From: an uncultured Muribaculaceae bacterium | Lineage (GTDB): Bacteria; Bacteroidota; Bacteroidia; Bacteroidales; Muribaculaceae | Direction of reading: 5' to 3' | Length of the DNA: 54,468 bases | Assembly (NCBI GenBank): GCA_910584665.1 | Contig: CAJUBL010000011.1 | Span: forward strand, 1 to 54,468 | Shown: positions 25,824-34,350 of the stretch, piece by piece | How the letters are laid out: every line of letters starts with the position of its first letter | How positions within the stretch are numbered: position 1 is the stretch's first letter | The notes under the pieces: model-generated | Told to the model about the DNA's origin: nothing | Database searches by the model: none | Seen by the model: only the letters and a program-made list of their open reading frames with translations | Position numbers and translations under genes: made by a program

Positions 25824-27110
25824 TTATTTCTTGATATTGCGCACAACATCGCGGCCAAACGATTTATTGATTAGCCGGCGGTCTCGCTGGCGGTATGTAC
25901 CCTCCTCCATCTCTTTGAGAGCTACATTGCAGAATAGACGGAACATCTTCTGTTCCTGTGATTCGTTTGCATAGAATGATTTCCATGCATAATCATACAT
26001 CTCCTGAAGTTTCTCCGGACTCATGTGCTTGGGTTGGAATACCACCTGTCCTGCGTTATAATGATCCCAGTCAAAGTCAAATATACGGCCCTGTCTCAGC
26101 AGGTCGTCATACCCTTTGGTGTGTGGAAACGGTGTCATAACAGTGAACTCGGCCAGATCAAGATCAATTTCTCCGAGAAAGTCTATAAGCCGTTTGCAGT
26201 CATCTTCGGTCTGGTTGTCAAGACCTAAAAGTATTGTGCCCTCAACACCTATACCGTTGTCATGGTAACGTTTGATGCGCTCCTTGATATAATCGCTGGT
26301 ATCATATACGGCCTGATATACATACCACGCTCCGGCTTTGGCTGCCAGGTCGAGTATCTCTGGGTCATCTTCGATGGTATGGCTTATCCATTTTTTCTTT
26401 AGCGGGGCAATTGCGCGGAACAGTTCTTTCTCCCACTCCTTGTTTTGGGCCAGTGAGTTATCGACAATGAAAAGACGGTTGTTGTCAATGCCGGCCATGT
26501 CTTCCACTACTTTGTCAATAGGACGGGGACGGAATATGCGGCCTCCCAGATAGGATACCGCGCATGGATAGCAACTGAAACGGCATCCGCGGCTGGCATG
26601 GAAAAGATCGACCATCTGTACACCTTTGTGGTTGTATAGCTCTCGTTTATAGAGATCTCGACGGCACGGTCCCACAATTTCAATCGGCGGAAACTGCCCC
26701 ATGTAATTATACATTTTTTTGAGGTTGCCATCTTTCCAGTCTTGCATAACCTGTTCCATGCGTCCTTCCGACTCGCCTAAGAATATAGAATCGACATGGT
26801 TTATGGTATCCTCGGCGTGAAGCATGGTTGAGATGCCGCCCGCCATTACCTTGATGCCGCGGCGCCGGTACTCGTCGGCTATTGCCCATCCTCGTTTTAC
26901 CTGCGTCGACAGCATCATGGAGAGTGCGACAACATCACATGGATCATCAAAGTTGAGCTCTTCGACATTTTCGTCGACGAAGTCTATATCTACCCACTCG
27001 GGCAAAGTGGCCGCAAATGCCACCGGCCCGTGTGGTGGAAGATTGAATGTTGTCTGTCCGCTTAGTTTTTTCCATCGCGGATAGATCAGTTTCATTTTTA
27101 TAGTTTCCAT
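25824..27110 (-). CDS. B12-binding-type radical SAM enzyme
   Basis: A 428-residue protein. The N-terminal 150 residues form a Rossmann-like cobalamin-binding-type domain (DVVALSMMLSTQ, KVMAGGISTMLHAED, FLGESEG). The radical SAM core follows, with the CxxxCxxC cluster motif at Cys176, Cys180 and Cys183 (GCRFSCYPC). The architecture matches BchE/HpnJ-like and B12-dependent methylase families. The DxHxxG cobalamin motif is absent, as in many members of this class. In this cluster it could methylate or rearrange the chain or ring. A promoter formed partly by the adjacent tandem repeat drives it. Confidence 0.86.
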   Translation of the reverse strand: METIKMKLIYPRWKKLSGQTTFNLPPHGPVAFAATLPEWVDIDFVDENVEELNFDDPCDVVALSMMLSTQVKRGWAIADEYRRRGIKVMAGGISTMLHAEDTINHVDSIFLGESEGRMEQVMQDWKDGNLKKMYNYMGQFPPIEIVGPCRRDLYKRELYNHKGVQMVDLFHASRGCRFSCYPCAVSYLGGRIFRPRPIDKVVEDMAGIDNNRLFIVDNSLAQNKEWEKELFRAIAPLKKKWISHTIEDDPEILDLAAKAGAWYVYQAVYDTSDYIKERIKRYHDNGIGVEGTILLGLDNQTEDDCKRLIDFLGEIDLDLAEFTVMTPFPHTKGYDDLLRQGRIFDFDWDHYNAGQVVFQPKHMSPEKLQEMYDYAWKSFYANESQEQKMFRLFCNVALKEMEEGTYRQRDRRLINKSFGRDVVRNIKK

Positions 27111-27129
27111 ATTGTTTGATCAGTTTCAA

Positions 27130-27161
27130 CAAAGATACGAATAAGTCGAGAGCAAATCAAA
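27130..27161 (-). promoter_or_regulatory. Internal cluster promoter built into a tandem repeat
   Basis: On the minus strand TTTG (27161-27158), 20 bases, then TATCTTTG (27137-27130), a full consensus match 19 bases before the radical SAM ATG. The -7 box and spacer are the edge of the repeat unit. A second possible copy lies at 27279-27309 (TTG-N20-TATCTTTG). Confidence 0.7.
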
Positions 27162-27287
27162 ATTTATTTTGAATTTGCCGGGCGTGAGTATCTGAGACGG
27201 AGTCAGAGATACGGATAAGTCGAGAGAAAAGAGCAAGCTTGCCTGAACTTTTCCGAGCGGAAGTATCTAAGACGAAGTCAAAGATAC
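27130..27287. repeat. Structured tandem repeat, 74-75 base period
   Basis: The AGATAC edge recurs at 27133, 27207 and 27282. Each unit reads AGATACGRATAAGTCGAGAG, then a variable hairpin, then GTATCT-NN-GAC-loop-GTC-NN-AGATAC (hairpins at 27188-27212 and 27263-27287). The middle hairpin has a different sequence in each unit but is paired in both: 27152-27178 with GCAAA/TTTGC plus TCAAAA/TTTTGA, and 27226-27253 with GAAAAG/CTTTTC. It looks like a Bacteroidales intergenic repeat family of unknown role. Confidence 0.8.
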
Positions 27288-27298
27288 CGATACTTTCG

Positions 27299-28810
27299 TT
27301 ATTGTGCAAGAGAGGATGTATAAAATGATTTTATCTGACTGAATATTTTATCTATAGGAACAAATTCCGAACAGGTGATGACTGCTCCGACAATCACTCC
27401 CAGTATTCCGTGGGAATTGATGTTCTGTCCCGACAGGTATAGATTGGGAATACGGGTAGCATGGGTTACCCTGCCGGCGGCACCGAGACTGATATCCTTG
27501 GCTATACCGTACATTCCTCCGCCTTCCACTCCCGTGTAATCACGGTACGTGAGAGGTGTCGATGTATAATATACGTCGATCAGATCTCTGAATCCCGGGT
27601 GACGTTGTTCTATGACATCAAGAAGACGCTCGGCATGCCGACGCTTGAACTCTTCGTACTCTTTTCCCCGTTTCATAGGCTCACTGCCTTCCCATTGTCT
27701 TACATCGTCATAGCGCATATACGACAATACAACTCCAGTCTTGGCTGTATCTGTAGTCTCGTCCCGGCTGAAGTGCATGTATAGATATCCAAGCGGCCAG
27801 TTCTCATCGGTGTATCTGTCACACTTCCATGGATCTCCTTCCGGGTATTCATAGTAATTGGACCTCAGATATGGTACCGCACCTGATTTGAATTTTATGT
27901 ATAGACTGAAAGCGCCCAGAGTGTTGGGTAGCCCCCTGATACGATTGCGATAGGCCGGCCTCAGCAACTTGGTGTCAGTCAGCCATTCAATGGTACGGGC
28001 AGGATGTGGGGTCGATATTATATAGTCGGTCTCGTAGCGTGTCCCGTCGGCTGTATGCACTGCACGGGCCTTGTGTTCGTCACATTCAATCCTGACCACC
28101 TTTCGGGCGGTGATAAGCCGGCCTCCGTAACTCTTTATCAGATCAATCATTACATCGCTTAAAGCTTCGCTCCCGTCGGCAAAACGATATGCGCTTTTAA
28201 CGTAGAAATCGGTGATGAAGGCATAGGTTGAGAATGGAGTTTTGTCTTTGATACCGGCATATAGCGGCAGATTGCCAACGAGTACCCTTTTCAGTAACGG
28301 ATCGGATATATGCTTGTCTATGACTGAGTTGATGCTCTCCATCTGGTAGCGTGTCGTAAGGACGAAATCACTCTCGTCGACCGACAGACGGTGCATGGCC
28401 GATGCGTTGGCGACATCTTTCACAAGTTTCAGAAACTTTTGTATGTTTTCTGCTTCGTGAGGGAAACGTCGTGTTAATGCTTCGGTCAGTTTATCATAAC
28501 CTTTAGGGTAGGCAAACTCCTCCCCGTCAATGACTACAATGTCATAGGCCTGTGGGTCAAGTGGCTGGAGTCTTACTTTGTCATATACCTCAAGATATCT
28601 GAGGATGAGTCCCAAAAGCTGGTCGGGTTCTGCGCTGCCTATAAAGTGCATGCCGGTCTCGAATTTTACGCCTGACCGGGAGAAACATTGCAGACATCCT
28701 CCCGGTCGTGTCTGTTGCTCCAGAATGGTGACATCGTGACCTTCACGTGCCAGAATCAGACCGCATGTCAGTCCTCCGAGACCACTTCCTATGATTGTTA
28801 TTCTGCTCAT
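27299..28810 (-). CDS. CrtI/RetSat-like FAD-dependent oxidoreductase of the cluster
   Basis: A 503-residue flavoprotein. It starts MSRITIIGSGLGGLTCGLIL (FAD/NAD fold), then EQQTRPGGCLQCF and FETGMHFIGS, and closes with NLYLSGQNINSHGILGVIVGA. It belongs to the phytoene desaturase and retinol saturase group, whose members act on conjugated hydrocarbon chains. Within an aryl polyene cluster it could saturate, desaturate or isomerise the polyene. It overlaps the upstream acyltransferase gene by four bases. A tandem repeat separates it from the radical SAM gene, so this end of the first transcript may be partly uncoupled. Confidence 0.87.
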   Translation of the reverse strand: MSRITIIGSGLGGLTCGLILAREGHDVTILEQQTRPGGCLQCFSRSGVKFETGMHFIGSAEPDQLLGLILRYLEVYDKVRLQPLDPQAYDIVVIDGEEFAYPKGYDKLTEALTRRFPHEAENIQKFLKLVKDVANASAMHRLSVDESDFVLTTRYQMESINSVIDKHISDPLLKRVLVGNLPLYAGIKDKTPFSTYAFITDFYVKSAYRFADGSEALSDVMIDLIKSYGGRLITARKVVRIECDEHKARAVHTADGTRYETDYIISTPHPARTIEWLTDTKLLRPAYRNRIRGLPNTLGAFSLYIKFKSGAVPYLRSNYYEYPEGDPWKCDRYTDENWPLGYLYMHFSRDETTDTAKTGVVLSYMRYDDVRQWEGSEPMKRGKEYEEFKRRHAERLLDVIEQRHPGFRDLIDVYYTSTPLTYRDYTGVEGGGMYGIAKDISLGAAGRVTHATRIPNLYLSGQNINSHGILGVIVGAVITCSEFVPIDKIFSQIKSFYTSSLAQ

Positions 28811-30048
28811 CGGGTATTATCTTTTTTTACGATTTGTTCAACTCTGCCATCAGGCGACATGGTGATCAGATAATCACCGGTTGCCGGACTTATTCCATCG
28901 ACAAACTGAAGACGGGGAGATGGTATTCGGGGAGTTGACATAGCTGTATCAAGTTCGTTCCTATTGTAAATCTTTGATATAACAGTTATATCTGAATGTA
29001 CCAGTGAAAGCATCCACGACAACGATCCGAAAGATGTGTCATGTACAATGACTGTGGAACCGCTTTCGTACCGTATATCGACGGCTTCCGCATAGCAGTT
29101 GTTGATCTTAAATAGTTTGCTGACAGATCTGTTTGCTTGGTGTGGCAGATATTTGTATTTGTTTATCACGTATCGTGAGAAATACATGGCGGTTTCCCGA
29201 TCCTGCTGCAATTCTTTGTAACGGTTGATATAAATGCTTCTTACATGTCGTGACAATTTACGCAGATGCATCTCGTCGGCTGAGTTTCCGATCTTTACAC
29301 GGTCCATAACCTCGAGATACATTTCTCCTGGTCTTAACATGAAGTCTGTCTTTGGAATACAGTGCCCGATCCCATGTAATATCACAGGTATGACATCTAC
29401 TCCGAGTTTCTCGGCAAGATAGAATGCCCCGGTATGGAATCTCAGAATGCTACAGTCGGCCGAGCGTGTGCCTTCCGGAAAAATTACCACAGAATATCCT
29501 CTGTTTATAAGGTCCTTCAGTTTGGGAATATTATAATCGAGACCGTTTTTTACAGGATAAAACTGTGCGACTCTTATGATCCAGCCATATAATGGATTGC
29601 GCCATACCCAGCTGTTGGTAAGGACTACAAGGCGCGGTGTCATCATCATTATGCACATCAGGTCGAAGTGACCCTGATGATTGCTTATAATGACACCGGG
29701 TTTATCGAATTTTTCTCCTACGGCATTGTTGAATGTGTAGTGTATATCAGGCATCAGCCTGATTATAAGCAAAGAAGACTGCTGGAGGAATTTGTGGAAA
29801 ACGAAAAGCCGGCGTTCCTTGTTCCATATGGTTGCATAAAGTATGATGGTGTAAGGTAATGCAAGTCCGTATACCATGAATATGAAAAGCGCCAGGCTGT
29901 ATAAAGAAAACATAAATCGTCTGACCGTTACCGGTATATCGCGTTTTGAAGAGCCACAGTAAATAAACCAGCGATATCTCATCCATGTGCCGGTGGCTAT
30001 AAGCAATATGGCTGTTGTTGCGATAATTGTTATCATCGTAGCGCTCAT
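28807..30048 (-). CDS. PlsC-type acyltransferase with extra C-terminal domain
   Basis: A 413-residue membrane protein. Two N-terminal hydrophobic helices (about 4-22 and 44-68) precede a lysophospholipid acyltransferase domain with the HX4D motif in NHQGHFDL and the substrate motif FPEGTRS. After about residue 300 there is an added domain of roughly 110 residues, with alternating beta/alpha pattern (STVIVHDTSFGSLSWML, then DITVISKIYNR). This resembles a Rossmann fold but lacks a glycine-rich loop. It probably transfers the polyene or a fatty acyl group onto a lipid acceptor. It overlaps both neighbouring genes by four bases. Confidence 0.83.
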   Translation of the reverse strand: MSATMITIIATTAILLIATGTWMRYRWFIYCGSSKRDIPVTVRRFMFSLYSLALFIFMVYGLALPYTIILYATIWNKERRLFVFHKFLQQSSLLIIRLMPDIHYTFNNAVGEKFDKPGVIISNHQGHFDLMCIMMMTPRLVVLTNSWVWRNPLYGWIIRVAQFYPVKNGLDYNIPKLKDLINRGYSVVIFPEGTRSADCSILRFHTGAFYLAEKLGVDVIPVILHGIGHCIPKTDFMLRPGEMYLEVMDRVKIGNSADEMHLRKLSRHVRSIYINRYKELQQDRETAMYFSRYVINKYKYLPHQANRSVSKLFKINNCYAEAVDIRYESGSTVIVHDTSFGSLSWMLSLVHSDITVISKIYNRNELDTAMSTPRIPSPRLQFVDGISPATGDYLITMSPDGRVEQIVKKDNTR

Positions 30049-30773
30049 TTCTTCTTTTTGAATAATTTATGATATGCCATAGATGGATAACCATAGAATA
30101 CAGCCATTATACACATGCATGTGTTCAATAGGCTTATACGGGCAAAGTCTTGTATTGGTCTGAAATGGCTGACGCGTTCATTGACAGGCGGATAGTATAC
30201 TTTTACCGGTACTGATGTGATTCCTGCTCCGTGCCAGCATGCATCTACAAGAACAGCAAGTTCGGCTTCGTAGCGTGATGTAAAAAAACGGGGGCGTCTA
30301 TGTAGCGGATATACTCTAAAGCCGGTCTGTGTATCACCGGGACATCTGAATGTCTGTACCGCAAACCAGAAGTTTGAAAACCTGTTGGCAAAAGTACTTT
30401 TTGCCGCCATGTTGTCATGGCTTGTGCCTCGGCGGCCAAGTATTATGTCTTCAGGATATGCCTCGGCCGCTTCGAGCAGGGCCGGGATATCTTCCGGAAA
30501 ATGTTGACCGTCAGAATCTATAGTGACAGAATGGTCGAATCCCATCTCGCGTGCACGGTCAAGACCCGTCTGCAATGCAGCCCCTTTGCCGCGGTTGTCT
30601 GGATAGGATATGCACGTGATACGATCGCGATAGTTTTCTAATATGTTGATTGTCTGATCAGTACTGCCATCATTGACCACAATGATATCATGGGTGTAGT
30701 TATATACCTTATCAATAACATCGGTAAGTGTACCGGCGTTATTGTATGTGGGTATGACTACACATGTTTTCAT
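30045..30773 (-). CDS. Family 2 glycosyltransferase, DPM1-like
   Basis: A 242-residue GT-A glycosyltransferase. Nucleotide-sugar motifs are VVIPTYNN, VVNDGSTDQT and TIDSDGQHFPED, with DTQTGFRVYP further on. These match the dolichyl/undecaprenyl-phosphate mannose synthase-like branch of GT2. A single hydrophobic segment near the C-terminus (LLNTCMCIMAVFYGYPSM) is followed by a lysine tail, suggesting membrane attachment. In the cluster it would glycosylate the lipid or polyene, or make a lipid-linked sugar. The sugar cannot be read from sequence. It overlaps the acyltransferase gene by four bases. Confidence 0.87.
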   Translation of the reverse strand: MKTCVVIPTYNNAGTLTDVIDKVYNYTHDIIVVNDGSTDQTINILENYRDRITCISYPDNRGKGAALQTGLDRAREMGFDHSVTIDSDGQHFPEDIPALLEAAEAYPEDIILGRRGTSHDNMAAKSTFANRFSNFWFAVQTFRCPGDTQTGFRVYPLHRRPRFFTSRYEAELAVLVDACWHGAGITSVPVKVYYPPVNERVSHFRPIQDFARISLLNTCMCIMAVFYGYPSMAYHKLFKKKK

Positions 30774-30829
30774 GTTCTGAAATATTGTTGGTATGAGGTG
30801 TAAATCAGTTGTTTATCTTTTTTGTAAAA

Positions 30830-31198
30830 TCAGATTTTTGTCCATTTCAGCGACATTCGGGCGAATGTATCGCTATCTCCGGTTACTGAAATCTTCGCAT
30901 TGACAATATCTCCGTCGGATGTTGTGGAGATTATGTATTTTACTGTCGGTGAGATTATAGGCGACAGTATAGACGTATATTTTACCGATTGTACTACGGT
31001 AAGCTGTAACTTTTGTCCTGTAATGTGTTCGATCAGTTCCCTTGCAATTGCTATGATAACCACACCTGGCGTGATGGGATTGCCGGGAAAGTGTCCTTTA
31101 TATATAGGGCTATCGCTGTTGAGTTGTATTCTGAACTCATAGCCTGCGGTATCGTTCGTGCTCTGGAGGATGCTGTATATGTCGCCTTGTAGTTTCAT
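30830..31198 (-). CDS. FabZ/ApeI-like hydroxyacyl-ACP dehydratase
   Basis: A 122-residue hotdog-fold protein. The sequence YKGHFPGNPITPGVV (about residues 33-47) is the FabA/FabZ-type active-site motif with catalytic His in GHFPG. The chain lacks an obvious partner Glu/Asp in the usual place, where it reads IIAIARELIEHI. It should dehydrate beta-hydroxyacyl-ACP to give the double bonds of the polyene. It lies seven bases after the chain-length-factor-like gene. A second, different dehydratase is encoded at 35942-36379. Confidence 0.84.
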   Translation of the reverse strand: MKLQGDIYSILQSTNDTAGYEFRIQLNSDSPIYKGHFPGNPITPGVVIIAIARELIEHITGQKLQLTVVQSVKYTSILSPIISPTVKYIISTTSDGDIVNAKISVTGDSDTFARMSLKWTKI

Positions 31199-31205
31199 TA
31201 TTATA

Positions 31206-32225
31206 TCAGGATTGTCTTTTGCCTGTACTCAGTTTTAAAATTGCAATGTAATCTCCACTCATGTTAATACATAATATATTGTCAATCTTGCTGTTAACAC
31301 CATTTCTGACTAACATGGCTTCAGGATATCTCTGCCTTGAAAGTATCGTTGTCGCGGCATATATGCCCAATGCCGACGCTGTCATGCTCTCTCCGAATAA
31401 GTTCTTGTATTGTAATATAGTAGAATTATTGAAGTGACGTGCTATCAGGGAGTTATACTTGTCGTCTGTATCATGTCTGCCATTGAGTCCGGCCATTATG
31501 CAATCAATACTACCTATTTCATTGACAAGTCCTGACAGCTGATTGTCAGTAGGTCTGTACATCACGTCAATGTATTCGACCATGCAGTCTGCCGCATTAT
31601 CTGTTTCTGTGGATAACATGAACGAAACAGCTGTCTCACCTGACGTAACCATTCCTTCCGCGCCATAATAGCCTATACGTTCCAGCAAGGTGTAATAACA
31701 TGGTGTCATCTCGTCATGTGCGCCTACCAATGCGGTTCTGATATCGCCTGATGTCAGTTGGGTCACGGCATCAAGCATTGCGTTTTCAGTCGATGTGTCG
31801 CCGTTGGCATAGGTTACGTTATAACCGTGACATCTGTTGAGAATGGCTATCAATGAACCGATTGTATTGTGCGTGGACTGCATGAACTGTGTCGGTTTGA
31901 GCAGTTGCTCCCCGTTGTTGCACATATCGGTCAGGAACAGTTCGGTATTTTTCACACATCCCAGACCCGTGGCGGTTATGATTGCATCGGGATCCTGAAT
32001 GCCGCTTTGTTCCATGGTGACAGCTGATGTCGCGACCGCACGTTTCATTATTTTGCCGAGTCGTCGTGCCTCTCCGGGCGAAAGCCACTTTTTAAACGGA
32101 GGATCAATGGCTTCATGATATAAACCTTCATATATGACAGGATTTTCTATCCAATTGTCGGTCAGCGGCTCCTGTATAGAAATCTGGTTTGTTGCTAATA
32201 TATATATGGGTTTCGTGCACTTCAT
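31206..32225 (-). CDS. Ketosynthase-like chain-length-factor protein
   Basis: A 339-residue thiolase-fold protein related to beta-ketoacyl synthases. The position of the nucleophilic Cys reads QSTHNTIGS (residues 116-124), so it has no active-site Cys. The usual His and Lys motifs of complete ketosynthases are also absent. This pattern fits the Ketoacyl-synt_2 group found in aryl polyene clusters, where such a protein pairs with an active ketosynthase as a chain length factor. It overlaps the active ketosynthase gene at 32222-33460 by four bases, as expected for a heterodimer pair. Confidence 0.82.
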   Translation of the reverse strand: MKCTKPIYILATNQISIQEPLTDNWIENPVIYEGLYHEAIDPPFKKWLSPGEARRLGKIMKRAVATSAVTMEQSGIQDPDAIITATGLGCVKNTELFLTDMCNNGEQLLKPTQFMQSTHNTIGSLIAILNRCHGYNVTYANGDTSTENAMLDAVTQLTSGDIRTALVGAHDEMTPCYYTLLERIGYYGAEGMVTSGETAVSFMLSTETDNAADCMVEYIDVMYRPTDNQLSGLVNEIGSIDCIMAGLNGRHDTDDKYNSLIARHFNNSTILQYKNLFGESMTASALGIYAATTILSRQRYPEAMLVRNGVNSKIDNILCINMSGDYIAILKLSTGKRQS

Positions 32226-33460
32226 GATTTCTGACCCTCCATGTCGTATTCAGATATTTTCTTAAACAATAGAGACGAGTCATTCCCTCCAAATCCGAAC
32301 GAATTGCATAATGCGTATTCGAGATTATCAACTTTTGTCGGTGTCAATACGGGTGTTATGCCATTGTCGATCGGGGTCATGAAACCTCGGTTGGCCGGCA
32401 ATATGTTGTGACGCATAGCCAGTATGGTTATTACCGATTCTATGGATCCTGATGCACTGGTAGTGTGCCCTGTCGAAGATTTGGTTGATGATACGGGAGG
32501 AACAGACGTGCCGAACAGACGTTGCATGGCGTGAGTTTCGCTAAGGTCATTATTGGGAGTGCCTGTGCCGTGTGCATTGACGTATCCTATTTTATCGGGT
32601 GTTATACCGGCACGCTTCAGAGCCTGTTTCATGGCTCTGTATGCTCCTTCCCCGTTGTCTGATGACGCCGTCTGGTGGAATGCGTCACAGGCATTACCCC
32701 ATCCGGCCAGTATAGCCAATGGCGTGGCTCCTCTTCTGCGTGCATCAGACATGCGTTCCATTACAAGGTAGGCCGCTCCTTCACCGAGGTTCAGTCCGGC
32801 TCTGGATGCATCAAACGGCCGGCATTCTTCCCGGTCAAGTATCATGAGTGTGTTGAATCCGTTCAGGTGGAATTTAGTGATGCACTCGCTGCCACCAGCT
32901 ATCACAATGCCACATTGAGACGTGAGCAACATGTTTGCTCCTGATATTATAGCGTTTGCAGCCGATGAGCATGCTGTTGACGGTGTACCGATGAAACTGA
33001 ATATATCGTGACGAGACGCTATCATTGTACTGCAGGCACCGCAGTCATGGGTTGAGATATATTGCCTGAAGTTGTCCCCGGTCAGAAAATCAAGATAGTG
33101 CTGCTCGCTCCTGTCCATGCCGCCTACGGTCGTTCCGGAGATGAAGGCTATGCGTTGCTGACGGTCTGATATCTGTGACATGCCGGCAGACGCTATGGCC
33201 TCGTCGAGTGCGATCATGCCCATAAGCGCGGTTCGGGTTGTGGCGGTTCCGGGTTTGATTTTGAGTCGCGCCTCCATCTCCTCATTACTCATCTTTACTT
33301 CTCCTACCGGAAATTCGGTATGTGAGGTCTGGAGGTAATGAATGGGTCCGATGCCGCTACGTCCCTCACAGATAGAGGATAACGTCGAGGGTACATCATT
33401 ACCTGATGCTGAGATAATGCCGTATCCGGTTATGACTATTGGATCTTCAGTCATTGACAT
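32222..33460 (-). CDS. Beta-ketoacyl-ACP synthase (KAS II-type)
   Basis: A 412-residue complete condensing enzyme. The catalytic triad is visible: Cys164 in STACSSA, His297 in NAHGTGT and His332 in KSSTGHT, with Lys327. It extends the polyene by two carbons per round from malonyl-ACP. The chain-length-factor-like partner follows with a four-base overlap, and an ACP gene lies 22 bases upstream. Start at MSMTEDPIVITGYG; a second ATG two codons in is equally possible. Confidence 0.92.
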   Translation of the reverse strand: MSMTEDPIVITGYGIISASGNDVPSTLSSICEGRSGIGPIHYLQTSHTEFPVGEVKMSNEEMEARLKIKPGTATTRTALMGMIALDEAIASAGMSQISDRQQRIAFISGTTVGGMDRSEQHYLDFLTGDNFRQYISTHDCGACSTMIASRHDIFSFIGTPSTACSSAANAIISGANMLLTSQCGIVIAGGSECITKFHLNGFNTLMILDREECRPFDASRAGLNLGEGAAYLVMERMSDARRRGATPLAILAGWGNACDAFHQTASSDNGEGAYRAMKQALKRAGITPDKIGYVNAHGTGTPNNDLSETHAMQRLFGTSVPPVSSTKSSTGHTTSASGSIESVITILAMRHNILPANRGFMTPIDNGITPVLTPTKVDNLEYALCNSFGFGGNDSSLLFKKISEYDMEGQKS

Positions 33461-33482
33461 CTCGTTACTTCTTGCCTATGAT

Positions 33483-33740
33483 TTATTTCTTGCGGTTTTT
33501 GCTTATATAATCGGCCATAACTGCTATCGATTTAAATATTTCCTTGCCTTGAGCCGGGTCGGTAAGCCGTATGCCGTAATTCTTTTCCATCAATACGATG
33601 AGTTCGAGTGCATCGATTGAATCAAGACCGAGGCCTTCTCCGAAAAGAGGAGCGTTCTCGTCAATATCTTCAGGTGTGATCTCTTCAAGGTTAAGAACTT
33701 CGATTATTTCTTCCTTGAGTTCTTTAATGAGTTGGTCCAT
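33483..33740 (-). CDS. Acyl carrier protein (first in cluster map order)
   Basis: An 85-residue acidic helical carrier. The phosphopantetheine attachment serine is Ser41 in GLDSIDALE. The DSI rather than DSL context is common in polyene and polyketide carriers. A phosphopantetheinyl transferase must come from elsewhere in the genome. It sits between the half-size ketosynthase-like gene and the active ketosynthase gene, so it probably serves chain extension. The cluster has a second carrier at 37325-37564, which suggests separate carriers for starter and growing chain. Confidence 0.93.
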   Translation of the reverse strand: MDQLIKELKEEIIEVLNLEEITPEDIDENAPLFGEGLGLDSIDALELIVLMEKNYGIRLTDPAQGKEIFKSIAVMADYISKNRKK

Positions 33741-33759
33741 AGTGTATTGAATTTATATT

Positions 33760-34350
33760 TTATTTTATTGCGTTGTCTTTGAAAAATTTATTGATTTCTT
33801 CAGACGGGATGTCTCTGTCTATATTCACTAATCTCAGCGAGAAATTGTTCTCATCGGTGGCTTCTATCCATCCTCCGGTTATCCGGTCAACTTCAGGGTC
33901 GTCAAATGTTGAGGTGAGAAGTGTTGTTATGTTTTCAGAATCATAACTGTCTATAAGATAGCTTGATGACTCCCCGTATAATTTGTGACGGATAGCTATT
34001 TCTCCTGATACTATATTAGCCAGCGTGTATACGAATATTGCCGGACTTGGATAGTAATTGTCTGTATTCCTGATTGTTTCCTGATAACGTAAGTCATCTG
34101 CAAATGATCCGGAATGGCCTATGACTACTACTGCATGATGGTCTCCGTCAATATCCTTGCTGTTGTTCAGCAATAGTTCGGCTCCTATGAATCCGAGTCT
34201 GCACAATGGGTCCATCTTGTAGAACTTCGGATATCCCATATTGCGGGCCTTATATATTGCGGTCAGCATGGAGAGTCCCGACATTCCCTGACAATCAATA
34301 TGTCTGCCGTTATGTATAATCCGGTTGCTGTCGATCACTATCTGTTTCAT
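33760..34350 (-). CDS. Half-size ketosynthase-like protein
   Basis: A 196-residue protein that resembles only the N-terminal half of a thiolase-fold ketosynthase. The recognisable piece is SPAIFVYTLANIVSGEIAIRH (about 102-122), the region that holds the nucleophile elbow in active enzymes. Here there is Tyr-Thr-Leu where the Cys should be. The C-terminal half with the two His residues is missing. It overlaps the upstream ketosynthase by four bases and ends 19 bases before an ACP gene, so it is not random debris. It may pair with another subunit as a structural or gating partner. Confidence 0.75.
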   Translation of the reverse strand: MKQIVIDSNRIIHNGRHIDCQGMSGLSMLTAIYKARNMGYPKFYKMDPLCRLGFIGAELLLNNSKDIDGDHHAVVVIGHSGSFADDLRYQETIRNTDNYYPSPAIFVYTLANIVSGEIAIRHKLYGESSSYLIDSYDSENITTLLTSTFDDPEVDRITGGWIEATDENNFSLRLVNIDRDIPSEEINKFFKDNAIK

